Part shown: piece by piece, positions 1 through 9,168 of the stretch | Position numbering within the stretch: position 1 is the first letter of the stretch | How the letters are laid out: the number at the start of each line of letters is the position of its first letter | Assembly: GCF_001597745.1 (NCBI RefSeq) | Contig: NZ_LUHJ01000024.1 | Coordinates: 1 to 64,000, forward strand | Origin: Anabaena sp. 4-3 | Lineage (GTDB): Bacteria > Cyanobacteriota > Cyanobacteriia > Cyanobacteriales > Nostocaceae | Length of the DNA stretch: 64,000 nt | Direction of reading: 5' to 3' | Program-made: the position numbers and the translations under genes | Notes under the pieces: model-generated | Seen by the model: the letters and a program-made list of their open reading frames with translations, nothing else | The model's database searches: none | What the model was told of the DNA's origin: nothing

Positions 1-20
1 GAGAAGCCCACACTCACCCG

Positions 21-43
21 TTCGCGCAGCGTCCCGTAGGGAA
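21..43 (+). repeat. REP-like palindromic repeat copy
   Basis: A short GC-rich unit, TTCGCGCAGCG followed by TCCCGTAGGGA, whose second half is a small hairpin (TCCC-GTA-GGGA). A near-identical unit lies at 17817-17840, and a variant lies on the minus strand at 43321-43344. It runs right up to the start of the restriction endonuclease gene and is readable in that gene's frame. Dispersed elements of this kind are common in Nostocales; the family identity is inferred from the copies inside this window. Confidence 0.6.
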
Positions 44-50
44 GGGGAGT

Positions 51-1154
51 GTGTGGAGTACGTCACGAAATACACCAAATCAGCAGCCTCGATTATTTGG
101 TTTAAGACACTCAAACCGAGATTTTACTCAAAAAGAAGCTTGGGGTAAAAACTGTTTTAATTCTTCATTTCCGGCTGCTCTTTGCTCATATTTATACAGT
201 TTAAATCTTGATAATGTATACATTAGACTGAACTCAAATCTTCAAGTTGAGCATTCAAGTATTAGTACAGCTAGCTTGTACGGAATCAACCCAAACTCTG
301 AGAACCTTTTCTATGCTTTTGAAACACAGTTTACACCATATCAACAATATTTAATTGGCAACCTTCCAGGCGTTGATTTGGTTACTCAAGCTAGAGATTT
401 AGGTTCTTGCTTACAGGCAATTGAGATTAAATTGACGGCTTTACCAGATAATACGACCTGTGAGTTAGCAGAAGATTATTATGGTTGTGAAATTGTAGTA
501 AGACCAGATACTATAGTTTATTTAGCTTGCAGTATTGTAGAAAGTTTTAGATTTAATCCGTCTCTTATTGAAAGTGTTATTACTGGAAATCTGGCAAATA
601 TTAGGGATTGGAATGAAGGGATTTATGTAATACCTTATATTCTAGATATGATTGATTGTATAGATGCGATCGCACTATCAATATTAAATGAACAAAAACC
701 TTTTTTACTACAGCCTGTTTGGAAAACAGAAGGTAAATCACCAAGGCTATCAGATAATTGCTTAGATGTATTTGTTTGGAGTAATCTTGCTTTTACTAGA
801 TTATTTATAGATTTAGCAAAAATAGAGATTAGTACATACGGAAGAATCAAAAATATTTCTAGGCATACTCGCACAATTATTTGGCTATTTAAAATGCTGT
901 TTGAATTTGGTATTAATGGTTCTTTTAATCATCGAAGAATTATAGATAGTCTTTCTTATAATACCAAAAATGATAAAGCATTTGCTGTAAGCGGTAGAGT
1001 CACCCATGCTTATATGCAATCGGAATCATTAAAACAGCCAAGAATTAAAAAACAAGAAATCAAAAACATTATTTTAGGTGGTGGTCAAAACTTGTTGAGT
1101 CCCGAAAGAAGATTTGATGCTATAATATTCAACTCACCAGAGATATTTGATTAG
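51..1154 (+). CDS. Type II restriction endonuclease, HindVP/HgiDI-like (probable)
   Basis: Probable restriction endonuclease of a type II R-M pair; the cognate methylase begins 32 bp downstream on the same strand. The protein has 367 residues. Near the N-terminus it has FGLRHSNRDF and WGKNCFNSSFPAAL (about 16-44), which I associate with the HindVP/HgiDI family (GRCGYC cutters). A PD-(D/E)XK-type centre is visible as D109 in PGVD followed by E125-x-K127 in AIEIK. The family assignment is from memory of the motif style, not from a search, so the target sequence is inference. The start is uncertain: the GTG at 51 has only repeat DNA upstream, and the frame stays open to the window edge, so the gene may begin before base 1 or have had its start replaced by the repeat. 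Confidence 0.7.
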   Translation: MWSTSRNTPNQQPRLFGLRHSNRDFTQKEAWGKNCFNSSFPAALCSYLYSLNLDNVYIRLNSNLQVEHSSISTASLYGINPNSENLFYAFETQFTPYQQYLIGNLPGVDLVTQARDLGSCLQAIEIKLTALPDNTTCELAEDYYGCEIVVRPDTIVYLACSIVESFRFNPSLIESVITGNLANIRDWNEGIYVIPYILDMIDCIDAIALSILNEQKPFLLQPVWKTEGKSPRLSDNCLDVFVWSNLAFTRLFIDLAKIEISTYGRIKNISRHTRTIIWLFKMLFEFGINGSFNHRRIIDSLSYNTKNDKAFAVSGRVTHAYMQSESLKQPRIKKQEIKNIILGGGQNLLSPERRFDAIIFNSPEIFD

Positions 1155-1186
1155 TAAATTACCAACTCTCAACTAGCGACTCAAAC

Positions 1187-2137
1187 ATGAAAACAGTAGA
1201 TTTATTTGCAGGTTGTGGAGGTTTATCACTAGGATTTCAAAATGCTGGCTTCGATGTGGTAGCAGCTTTCGATTATTGGCTACCAGCAATTGAAGTTTAT
1301 AGAAACAACTTCCAACATCCTATTTTTCAGAAAGACCTTTTAACAGAAGATGTCTGTGAATTAATTTCTAGTTTTAGCCCAGAAATCATTATTGGTGGCC
1401 CTCCATGCCAAGATTTTTCAAGCGCAGGGAAACGAGATGAAAATCTTGGTAGGGCGGACTTAACTTTGGTTTTTGCAAACATTGTTGCTCAAGTAAAACC
1501 TAATTGGTTTGTAATGGAGAATGTTGAAAGAATTTCTAAAAGTCAAGTTTTAAAAATAGCCTTAGAAATATTCAAGAAAAGTGGATATAGTTTAACAGCT
1601 TCAATTCTAAATGCTAGCTACTGTGGAGTTCCACAAGCTAGAAAAAGATATTTTTTAATTGGTCAGCTTCACGGAGAAGATGATGCTTTGAGTCATTATC
1701 TTAAAAAAAATCAATCTGAGAAGCCGATGACTGTTTTTGACTATCTAGGTAATCAGTTAGGAATCGAATATTTTTATCGTCACCCTAGAAGTTATAAAAG
1801 AAGGGCAATTTTCAGCATATATGAACCTAGCCCAACAGTGCGGGGAGTAAATCGTCCTATTCCCAAAACATATCAAAAACATGAAGGAGATGCTTGTGAT
1901 ATTAATGAAAACCTGCGACCTTTGTCTACAATTGAACGCAGTTACATTCAAACATTTCCAAAAACCTTTAAGTTTCAGGGTAATAAATCAGATTTAGAAC
2001 AGATGATTGGTAATGCTGTTCCTGTGAATCTGGCTGAATATGTTGCTCGTTGTATACTTGAATATATTGAAGATTATCCTCAGAGTATTTTATATCAGTT
2101 ACCACACATTCAGTTAAAGTTATTTGAGAGTGTATAA
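1187..2137 (+). CDS. DNA (cytosine-5-)-methyltransferase
   Basis: C5-cytosine DNA methyltransferase that would protect host DNA against the nuclease encoded just upstream. All landmark motifs are visible: motif I DLFAGCGGLSLGF (5-17), motif IV GGPPCQDFSSAG with catalytic C74, motif VI ENV (111-113), motif VIII QARKRYFLIG (150-159), and motif X GNAVPVNLAEYVA near the C-terminus. The segment between VIII and X (about 170-280) is the target-recognition region and sets the specificity. At 316 residues it has normal length for a single-specificity M.HgiDI/AcyI-like enzyme. The 32-bp gap after the nuclease gene suggests one transcript. The start is an ATG. The pair is a typical mobile or selfish module, but no integrase or flanking repeat shows a recent insertion, apart from the REP copy at the window start. 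Confidence 0.93.
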   Translation: MKTVDLFAGCGGLSLGFQNAGFDVVAAFDYWLPAIEVYRNNFQHPIFQKDLLTEDVCELISSFSPEIIIGGPPCQDFSSAGKRDENLGRADLTLVFANIVAQVKPNWFVMENVERISKSQVLKIALEIFKKSGYSLTASILNASYCGVPQARKRYFLIGQLHGEDDALSHYLKKNQSEKPMTVFDYLGNQLGIEYFYRHPRSYKRRAIFSIYEPSPTVRGVNRPIPKTYQKHEGDACDINENLRPLSTIERSYIQTFPKTFKFQGNKSDLEQMIGNAVPVNLAEYVARCILEYIEDYPQSILYQLPHIQLKLFESV

Positions 2138-2585
2138 GTAAAGCATTAATATGATTATTTTCGTTTTAAACATAGAGATTAAGTAACAATTTCTGTAAAT
2201 CATCATTTTCAGATGATGTTAATTGAGTTTCACTCGCGGGTTAACTTGTTGAAGGTGGAATTTTCAGGACAGAAATCAGGCGTAAACTTGCTTTGAGTTA
2301 AGATATTATCCTCTAGAGGCGATCGCTCTTCATACTCGTGATTACTCTCACCAATACTGTTAGTAGCTTGATTCTCAAAATTGGTAATCAGCAAAAGTTT
2401 TATGTAATTAAATATACTCGTAGCTCATCAAAATTCTACCAAAAGCCAGATAAATTTTTATCCATTTAATTTTACTTTCTTTAACGAGAGTCTTTTTCTG
2501 GCTGGATTATACAATCCGGAACACTTTGGTAATTGAATGTATGTATTATTGAATACAAAATTAGACTTTTAGAGGATAAATTTCT
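2138..2585. other. Intergenic region without a clear gene
   Basis: 448 bp between the methylase and the Nif11 gene. It contains a HIP1 octamer near 2319 and is otherwise AT-rich. On the minus strand a frame of about 64 codons is open across roughly 2235-2430 but has no good start or Shine-Dalgarno; it may be a gene remnant or chance. The promoter of the Nif11 gene should lie in the last 100 bp, which also contain a tract reading ggataaattt just before its ATG. Confidence 0.4.
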
Positions 2586-2855
2586 ATGTCTCTAGAACAG
2601 GTTAATGCTTTTTATGAAGTTTTGATATCGGAACCCACTATTTATGAAGAATACTTTAATAAGTGCTGTAGTAGAGGTTTATTAAATAGTTGCCATTGGG
2701 ACAAAACTAAAATAGTTAAGTTTGCAGCTAGTCTTGGGTATCATTTCAATGAAGATGAACTAGCTAATGTATGGTTTGAAAGTGAGCCTAGTTATGCTCA
2801 AAATTCCTTAAGTTTATCAACACAAAACCAATTGCTGGGATTTACTCAAGCATAA
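2586..2855 (+). CDS. Nif11-family protein
   Basis: An 89-residue protein of the Nif11 family. The N-terminal signature MSLEQVNAFYEVLISEP, the YNKCC-like segment (EYFNKCC), HWDKTKIVKFAASLGY and DELANVWFESE match the family pattern I know from nitrogen-fixing cyanobacteria. Stand-alone Nif11 proteins are found in diazotrophs, and Nif11-like leaders also serve as RiPP precursor leaders. Here there is no obvious Gly-Gly cleavage site, and no modifying enzyme is adjacent, so a precursor role is not supported. It sits alone, with a strong hairpin right after the stop. Function unknown. Confidence 0.8.
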   Translation: MSLEQVNAFYEVLISEPTIYEEYFNKCCSRGLLNSCHWDKTKIVKFAASLGYHFNEDELANVWFESEPSYAQNSLSLSTQNQLLGFTQA

Positions 2856-2862
2856 TTGTTTG

Positions 2863-2892
2863 GACGCTTTCTCCTATGAAGGAAAAAGCGTC
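2863..2892 (+). terminator. Hairpin terminator after the Nif11 gene
   Basis: An inverted repeat just after the stop codon at 2855. GACGCTTT (2863-2870) pairs with AAAGCGTC (2885-2892), and an inner TCCT/AGGA stem encloses an ATGA loop. The downstream run is T-containing but not a clean U-tract, so termination is likely rather than certain. Confidence 0.7.
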
Positions 2893-3021
2893 TTGAAAGT
2901 TTATGATTAAAAATTAGAGCCTGGCTGTTTGAAAAATTCTTCTTCTGGAGTAAAAACACACTCTAAAATGCTATTGTGATCAGGAAAGCGACTAAAACGC
3001 TTATTGACTGTGCCTGTGACA

Positions 3022-3618
3022 TTATGCTGATCTATTTTGACAAATAACTTGCCGCATTTTACGCATATTCGCGGGCAACTCAAAATTCATGGCTTGTTGA
3101 ACAAAAATGCTAGGTACGGGAATATTTGGGGTAGCTTGGACGCTATAAAGGAGTAAAGTCCCATTGCCACAGTCTTTTAACTCAATATTGGCTTCAAAGT
3201 CAAGAAAAGTTCCTTTTTCCATACGGAATTGTACTTGTTGACCGATGACTTCGACAACGTTGAGGTAAATTTCAACTTGAGCCGTTAAAAATAGAAAAGC
3301 TTTTTGTGCTGCTTGATATAGACGCTTGACTTCGCCACGTTGCAACACCTCACTTTTAGTGATGTCGGGAAAGTATTGTACCCAACGGGGGTAATCGGTG
3401 ATTTGCTGCCATACATGCGATCGCACTATTGGCAAGTACATACAAGCACTGACTGCACCACCACAAGCAGTATGCGATCGCGTCTTGACTAAAATTTCAC
3501 CCTGCATCAGCAAGTTTTGCTGTTCTTTACTCCATGTCATATCTGAACCTGTAAACGCTGGGTTTGAGATATGGTATGCCAACATAAATTTTTTTCCGTT
3601 ACTCCTCAACTTCACCAT
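3022..3618 (-). CDS. SRPBCC (START/polyketide-cyclase-like) family protein
   Basis: Protein of about 198 residues with the look of the SRPBCC ligand-binding fold. VWQQITDYPRWVQYFPDI is the typical helix-grip entry, followed by alternating beta strands and a C-terminal helix (PSIFVQQAMNFELPANMRKMR). Such proteins bind lipids, pigments or other hydrophobic ligands; the ligand cannot be read from sequence. The start is uncertain: TTG at 3633, ATG at 3618 or ATG at 3585 are all in frame and none has a well-spaced Shine-Dalgarno; I chose the longest ATG form. The gene stands alone between the Nif11 gene (+) and a small membrane protein (+). Confidence 0.65.
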   Translation of the reverse strand: MVKLRSNGKKFMLAYHISNPAFTGSDMTWSKEQQNLLMQGEILVKTRSHTACGGAVSACMYLPIVRSHVWQQITDYPRWVQYFPDITKSEVLQRGEVKRLYQAAQKAFLFLTAQVEIYLNVVEVIGQQVQFRMEKGTFLDFEANIELKDCGNGTLLLYSVQATPNIPVPSIFVQQAMNFELPANMRKMRQVICQNRSA

Positions 3619-3633
3619 CTGCTGAGGTTGCAA

Positions 3634-3967
3634 CTATCAACCATCTGTGATTCATGAATTACAACCTCAATCAATATTAGTTCCACTTCAGTACACCAGA
3701 TTTCCGGAACCAATCACATTCCCAAAATATCTGAAAATTTACGGAAAAATCCGTGGTTTAAACTACAAATACTGTTTTGTATTTCCGTAGCAGAAATAAT
3801 CGCACTACTTCCCTAGGGAAAATTTTATTTAAACAAGCTAAAATACCACAAATATAATCTATAGAATATTTTATGCAATTGATAAAAATCAAATTTTAGT
3901 AAAAATTCTGTAAATTTATGCTTACCTTGTGAATATACAACCAATTGGGAATTAAGAGGACAAAATA
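3634..3967. other. Divergent intergenic region
   Basis: 334 bp between the divergently transcribed SRPBCC and small membrane protein genes. It is AT-rich and should hold both promoters. An AAGAGGA Shine-Dalgarno lies just before the GTG at 3968. I see no RNA gene or repeat here. Confidence 0.5.
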
Positions 3968-4162
3968 GTGAGTCAATCTTCGTTAAACCGCAGGTTAACA
4001 CAGGCTTTTGGTGTACTTCTCGGTATGGGTATAGCTGTTTGGCTACTTAGAGGCTTTGGACTACTGTCATTTATTCCAGGTGGCGTGATTTGGCTATTGT
4101 TGTTTGGGGCGATCGCTCTAGGTGTGATTGCTTATGCTCAAAAAACTTGGTGGCGTTTTTGA
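3968..4162 (+). CDS. Small conserved-type membrane protein
   Basis: A 64-residue protein with two predicted membrane segments (about 13-32 and 37-57) separated by a Pro-Gly-Gly turn. It has a basic N-terminus (SSLNRRL) and an aromatic-basic tail (QKTWWRF). The start is GTG with an AAGAGGA ribosome site about 7 nt upstream. I do not recognise a named family. It lies about 190 bp upstream of rubredoxin on the same strand, which may place it in that transcript. Function unknown. Confidence 0.6.
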   Translation: MSQSSLNRRLTQAFGVLLGMGIAVWLLRGFGLLSFIPGGVIWLLLFGAIALGVIAYAQKTWWRF

Positions 4163-4354
4163 TTTTCTGGAGATTTTCCACAGGATTTCACAACAATATA
4201 CCAGAAATACCACAATTATTCACAAAAATAATCTCTCGCAAGTCTTATTGAGCAAAGACATCACAAACGTCTGTTTTATGCAATCAGCAAGGTGTGTTGC
4301 TCCGGGATTTTCGTTAACAATATAGGCAAGATCAACTATGAAGCAGGTGACACT

Positions 4355-4519
4355 ATGCAAATTTACATCTGTAGTGCTTGCGGCTACGAGTATGACCCAG
4401 AAGTAGGCGATCCCGATAGCGGTATACTTCCAGGTACACCTTTTGACGCTATACCAGAAGATTGGGTGTGTCCGGTTTGTGGTGCTACCAAAGATTTATT
4501 TGAACCAGCCGAAGGTTAA
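4355..4519 (+). CDS. rub: Rubredoxin
   Basis: A 54-residue one-iron electron carrier. Two CxxC knuckles bind a single Fe: [10 protein letters not shown] near the N-terminus and [13 protein letters not shown] near the C-terminus, with the family's DWVCPVCG around the second pair. The ATG at 4355 gives the correct family length and has AGGTGA 5-10 nt upstream; longer in-frame extensions are not needed. There is no C-terminal transmembrane tail, unlike the thylakoid RubA that assists photosystem assembly, so this is a soluble form. The next gene is a flavoprotein, a plausible but unproven redox neighbour. Confidence 0.92.
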   Translation: MQIYICSACGYEYDPEVGDPDSGILPGTPFDAIPEDWVCPVCGATKDLFEPAEG

Positions 4520-4601
4520 ATAAATTTAACAATCATCTCACTACTGTGACCTAACTGTACTAGCCTAGAAAGTAGGTGCTGTAGAAGAGATATTTTGTAA
4601 A

Positions 4602-5849
4602 TTGCTACCTTTAAAGATTGTAGTCATTGGCGGTGGAGCCGCAGGATTTTTCGGGGCGATCGCCTGCGCTCAAGTCAATCCAGAAGCTCAAATCATCTTA
4701 CTCGAAGCTAGTCGTCACCCATTAGCTAAAGTCCGCATTTCCGGCGGAGGACGCTGCAACGTAACTCATGCTTGCTTTGAACCACAGGCGTTAACCCAAA
4801 ATTATCCTAGAGGTGGTAAAGCTTTACGTGGTGCTTTTACTCGGTTTCAACCTCAAGATACAGTAGCTTGGTTTACTCACCACGGCGTAAAACTCAAAAC
4901 TGAAGCCGATGGTAGGATGTTTCCGATCACAGATAGTTCAGAAACAATTGTCAACTGTCTGATGAATACCGCCACAGCCGAGGGCGTAGAGATTTGGACT
5001 GGCACCCCTGTGGTTGGTGTCAGCCGTATTAATGCTGGATTTGAGCTACTTTTAAAATCTGGTGAGATAATTAGATGCGATCGCCTGCTCCTAGCTACAG
5101 GAAGCAGTCTCATAGGTTACAAAATTGCCCAAGCATTGGGACATCACATCGAAGCACCAGTACCATCCTTATTTACATTCAATATTCCAGAAGACAAGCT
5201 GAGGGCATTAGCTGGTATTAGTGTTAATCCTGTACGCTTAAAATTATTTGTAGGTGAGAAGTCACAATTAGAACAAACTGGGCCATTACTGATCACCCAT
5301 TGGGGTTTAAGTGGCCCGGCCGTGCTGAAGCTATCGGCTTGGGGTGCGAGAGTTTTGCATGAACACAACTATCAAGCGACTTTATTGGTGAATTGGTTGC
5401 CTGAACTCACCCAAGAACAAGTACGTGCCAAAATTTTAGCAATTAAGAATGAATGGGGAAAAAAAGCGATCGCCTTGCATCGGGGCGTTGATTTACCCCA
5501 CCGTCTCTGGCAATACATGATTGCCCGTGTAGGTATTACCAAAGATGACAGATGGGCAGGACTCTCCAACAAAACCTTAAATCTCTTAGTCCAAGAAATT
5601 ACCCAGAGTAAATACCTAGTCAATGGTAAGGGAGTCTTTAAAGAAGAATTCGTCACCTGTGGTGGTGTCAACCTCCAGGAAATTAACTTCAAGACAATGG
5701 AAAGTAAGCTAGTTCCTGGACTTTACTTTGCTGGTGAAATTCTAGATATCGACGGCGTGACTGGTGGATTTAACTTCCAGAGTGCTTGGACAACCGCCTA
5801 TTTAGCAGGTAACGCTATGGGAATCGGTAACTCGGAAAAAGTACGATGA
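4602..5849 (+). CDS. NAD(P)/FAD-dependent oxidoreductase, HI0933/BaiN-like
   Basis: A 415-residue flavoprotein of the HI0933-like family (annotated elsewhere as BaiN or YhiN type). The N-terminal Rossmann motif is IVVIGGGAAGFFGAIA. The family signature KVRISGGGRCNVTH follows at about residues 45-58, and the C-terminal FAD segment GLYFAGEILDIDGVTGGFN precedes FQSAWTTAYLAG. The start is TTG at 4602; an ATG is absent nearby. The substrate is not established for cyanobacterial members. It lies 82 bp after rubredoxin in the same direction. Confidence 0.85.
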   Translation: MLPLKIVVIGGGAAGFFGAIACAQVNPEAQIILLEASRHPLAKVRISGGGRCNVTHACFEPQALTQNYPRGGKALRGAFTRFQPQDTVAWFTHHGVKLKTEADGRMFPITDSSETIVNCLMNTATAEGVEIWTGTPVVGVSRINAGFELLLKSGEIIRCDRLLLATGSSLIGYKIAQALGHHIEAPVPSLFTFNIPEDKLRALAGISVNPVRLKLFVGEKSQLEQTGPLLITHWGLSGPAVLKLSAWGARVLHEHNYQATLLVNWLPELTQEQVRAKILAIKNEWGKKAIALHRGVDLPHRLWQYMIARVGITKDDRWAGLSNKTLNLLVQEITQSKYLVNGKGVFKEEFVTCGGVNLQEINFKTMESKLVPGLYFAGEILDIDGVTGGFNFQSAWTTAYLAGNAMGIGNSEKVR

Positions 5850-6302
5850 TCAGGATAAAATTCAGTCATCAAATTGCATAAACTTCTTAATCAGCTTTGA
5901 TAAGTCAAATGAGTATCTCAGCAAATTTAAGGATGTTTATTAATTCTATGTACCATATTGCACCAAGTTATCACTCCATGATTTTGTGTATTTGTAAAGA
6001 TAAGATAAAGCTAGTTGCATACCCTGTTACAAACATACAAACATCTTCATAAACTTAATCAGTCAAGAGTCTGTAGGTAGAAATTATAAAGTTTTGAAGT
6101 TCTAGGTAACAAAATTTTTCCGACAATATAAAACTTTAGTGAAGAGTTTCGTGATTCAGTGACTTTTGAACATAGAAATACTACTATATTGCTGTGTGTG
6201 ATTCAGTATTCTTGTTTAAGAAAATACCAAAATTTGTCCGTAGTTTCTTTGGTTGATCAAATTTGAGATTGTATAAAGCAAGGATAATCTAGAGTATCAG
6301 TA
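5850..6302. other. Intergenic region upstream of the polysaccharide locus
   Basis: 453 bp, AT-rich and without an ORF that looks real. It should contain the promoter of the exopolysaccharide operon that begins at 6303. I saw no repeat or RNA gene. Confidence 0.4.
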
Positions 6303-7517
6303 ATGCGTAAACCAGTTCTCACAATCTTTTACCAATTTAATCCCTGGCACGCTTCTATAGGAGGAATTCAAACACTCATCAATACGTTTATCAAATATGC
6401 TCCTGATGAGTTTGAAGTCAAGCTAGTAGGAACAGCCAGTGATGCCAGTCAGCCCATAGGTAAATGGCAACAAGCGGAATTTGCCGGCAGAGAAATCAGT
6501 TTCTTTCCCTTATTTTTGGTAGAGGATGACAATAAAAGAAGCCTCATCCCCACAACACTGAAATATACAGCAGCCTTGCTAGGTCGTTCTTTTTCTTCCG
6601 ATTTTATGCACTTTCATAGACTAGAGCCAAGTTTGGCAGCTATGAATTGGCAAGGCGAAAAAATTCTATTTATTCATAATGATATTCGCACACAGATGAA
6701 AACTGTGAGTGACCAGAAGGCTATCCTCTGGAGAAAATTTCCTGGTGTTTATTTTGCTTTAGAACGATTATTAATAGGTCAATTTAATCAAATTCTTTCA
6801 TGCAACACTGATGCAGCCGAATTCTATCGGCAAAATTATGCCCACTTACAAGATTGTATTCAGTATGTCAAAAATTCCTTTGATAATGAAGTTTTTTACC
6901 CCTGGAATTGGCAAGAAAAGCAAGCTCATCGGCGCGAACTAGCAACACAGATGGGTCTGGATGAAGAAACACGTTTTATTCTATTTGCTGGTAGGCTGCA
7001 TCCACAGAAGGATCCCATATTATTAATACGCGCTGTTGCTAAGTTAAAAGAAAGTAATGCTCATTTATTGATAGCCGGTGATGGAGAATTAGCACCATCA
7101 GTACGTCAGGAAATTGAGCAACTAGGCTTGTCTAATAAAGTAACGATGCTAGGTGCCTTGAAGCAACCGGAACTAGCTAAATTACATAGGTTGAGTAGCG
7201 TCTTTGTTTTAAGTAGTGCTTACGAAGGCTTACCGTTAGTAGTCCTAGAAGCACTTGGTAGTGGCACCCCAATCGTTACCACCAGATGCGGTGAAACGCC
7301 AAAATTACTACATCTTGACAGTGGAGTAATTTGTGAACAACGTACACCCGAATGTTTAGCAGATGCTTTAGATAAGGTACTGTCACATCCAGATAATTAT
7401 CCCATAGAGGCTTGTGTCAGAACTGCACAACCTTATGCCGCCCGCACCGTAATTAGAGATATTTACGGTGAAATGTTCAACCGTTGGGAGATAGGAAAAC
7501 TATCTTTAGTGAGCTAA
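6303..7517 (+). CDS. Glycosyltransferase family 4 (GT-B fold)
   Basis: A 404-residue retaining glycosyltransferase. The N-terminal domain carries a glycine-rich loop (HASIGGIQTLI). The C-terminal nucleotide-sugar domain has ILFAGRLHPQKDP (about 226-238) and the E-x7-E type motif SSAYEGLPLVVLEALGSGTP (about 303-322). It would add a sugar on the cytoplasmic side of the membrane during exopolysaccharide repeat-unit assembly. It is the first gene of a seven-gene plus-strand run that includes Wzc-, Wzy- and Wzx-like proteins. The sugar donor cannot be told from sequence. Confidence 0.88.
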   Translation: MRKPVLTIFYQFNPWHASIGGIQTLINTFIKYAPDEFEVKLVGTASDASQPIGKWQQAEFAGREISFFPLFLVEDDNKRSLIPTTLKYTAALLGRSFSSDFMHFHRLEPSLAAMNWQGEKILFIHNDIRTQMKTVSDQKAILWRKFPGVYFALERLLIGQFNQILSCNTDAAEFYRQNYAHLQDCIQYVKNSFDNEVFYPWNWQEKQAHRRELATQMGLDEETRFILFAGRLHPQKDPILLIRAVAKLKESNAHLLIAGDGELAPSVRQEIEQLGLSNKVTMLGALKQPELAKLHRLSSVFVLSSAYEGLPLVVLEALGSGTPIVTTRCGETPKLLHLDSGVICEQRTPECLADALDKVLSHPDNYPIEACVRTAQPYAARTVIRDIYGEMFNRWEIGKLSLVS

Positions 7518-7633
7518 TCACAGGAAAATGTCAGCAAAATCAATACATAAGTCCAATTTTTAGCTAAACGAAACCCAGTCCAAATTTTACTGAATGTATT
7601 TCATCGTCCACAAGTAAAAAATAATTAATTCTT

Positions 7634-8821
7634 ATGAAAATAGCAGTAATTGGTGCAAAAGGCATACCTCCAAAACAAGGTGGAATTGAACATTATTGTG
7701 CAGAAATTTATCCTCGCATGGTGTCACAGGGACACAGTGTAGATTTATTTGCTCGCTCATCTTACACAGATATTGCTGGGTGGGACACCTATGATTATGA
7801 AGGTGTGCAAGTTATTTCTTTACCAGGGTTAAATTATGCTGGTATGGATGCTTTGGTGACATCAGCGATGGGAGCGATCGCATCTACTGGCAAAAAATAC
7901 GATATCATTCACTTCCATGCCCTTGGCCCATCTTTGTTTACCTGTATACCCAGAATCGCTGACTCTGCAAAAATTGTAGTTACTTGTCACGGGTTAGATT
8001 GGCAACGTGCAAAGTGGGGAAGCTTATCAACAAAAATGATCCAACTCGGAGAAAAAGCAGGAGTACGCTTTTCTCACGGCATGGTTGTGGTATCGCAAGC
8101 ACTGCAAGCATACTTTGCCCAAACTTATGGCAAAGAAACAGTTTATATTCCCACAGCTCCTGCTAACTACGGTCAGTCAGATCCGAATTTTACCTATGGT
8201 ACTAACTTAGGTCTAGAAAAAGGACGTTATATTCTGTTTTTAGGCAGACTGGTACCAGAAAAACGCCCAGATTTACTAATTGATGCTTTTTCCGCCCTGA
8301 AGCCAAAAGGATGGAAGCTGGTACTAGCTGGAGGAGTCAGTGATACTAAAACCTTTACTGCTGAACTGCTCAAGAAAGTAGCCAATCAAGAAAATATATT
8401 ATTGGCAGGGGAACTCAGAGGCTCTCGTCTGTGGGAAATTGTTCGCGGGGCTGGTTTGTTTGTTCTGCCTTCTGATTTAGAAGGATTACCTTTGTCCATG
8501 CTAGAAGCCATGAAAGAAGGTATACCAGTTTTAGGTAGCGACATTCCCCCACATCAACAACTGCTGGGTGATAACCGAGGTATGTTATTTGAAGCCGGCA
8601 ATCTCAACTCTTGTGTTTCTGCATTAGATCAGGCGTTAAACAATCCGCAAAAGCTAGCCTTAATGGCTCATAATGCAGAAAAACACGTAAGTTCTAATTT
8701 TAGCTGGGATTCGATCACTGCTGAAAATTTGAAACTTTATGCCAAAGTTTTAAACACTTCTGAAAAATTAGACAACATGCAAAGCAAAACCCAAGATAGG
8801 GATTTTGCGAATGTTAGATAA
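7634..8821 (+). CDS. Glycosyltransferase family 4
   Basis: A 395-residue GT-B glycosyltransferase. It opens with MKIAVIGAKGIPPKQGGIEH, a start typical of the rhamnosyl/galactosyl-transferase group with a DUF1972-like N-terminal domain. The donor-binding half shows YILFLGRLVPEKRPDLLI and the E-x7-E region LEGLPLSMLEAMKEGIP. It lies 116 bp after another GT4 gene and ahead of the chain-length/kinase gene, so it probably builds the same repeat unit. The exact sugar is unknown. Confidence 0.88.
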   Translation: MKIAVIGAKGIPPKQGGIEHYCAEIYPRMVSQGHSVDLFARSSYTDIAGWDTYDYEGVQVISLPGLNYAGMDALVTSAMGAIASTGKKYDIIHFHALGPSLFTCIPRIADSAKIVVTCHGLDWQRAKWGSLSTKMIQLGEKAGVRFSHGMVVVSQALQAYFAQTYGKETVYIPTAPANYGQSDPNFTYGTNLGLEKGRYILFLGRLVPEKRPDLLIDAFSALKPKGWKLVLAGGVSDTKTFTAELLKKVANQENILLAGELRGSRLWEIVRGAGLFVLPSDLEGLPLSMLEAMKEGIPVLGSDIPPHQQLLGDNRGMLFEAGNLNSCVSALDQALNNPQKLALMAHNAEKHVSSNFSWDSITAENLKLYAKVLNTSEKLDNMQSKTQDRDFANVR

Positions 8822-9168
8822 AAAGAATTGAAGAAAGGAGTAATGCTGGAGGAAGAAGGCAGAAGGTCATTTGATATAGTCTGAACTACTTCTAAATTAA
8901 AGACCACTGAATTAAACAATTATTAGCGGTCTTAAACAGAATTGGTAGCGACTCTTAGGTAAACCTAAAGCTTTTTTCTTCCCTTCTGTCCTCTGCTGTC
9001 ACCGGTCGAACCGCCGATAAATAGGATTGAACACTTGGAAAAAAGTAAAACTTGATCATTTTTATGTCAATATTGTTGCATTGATCAGGTATGATACCGA
9101 GTAGTTAATATGCTGTAGTCTATTGTCCAAGCTTTACTGTCCTACTTGCAGTCACTAAGGTATATGTA
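8822..9168. other. Intergenic region
   Basis: 347 bp between the second glycosyltransferase and the Wzc-like gene. No gene, hairpin or clear repeat stands out. It may contain an internal promoter of the polysaccharide locus. Confidence 0.35.

Noticed and set aside
2235-2430. About 64 open codons on the minus strand upstream of the Nif11 gene
   Set aside because: No start codon with a ribosome site and no similarity that I can name; kept only as a possible remnant.
4128-4325. 65-codon frame between the small membrane protein and rubredoxin
   Set aside because: It overlaps the upstream gene and rubredoxin leader in another frame and has no recognisable features.
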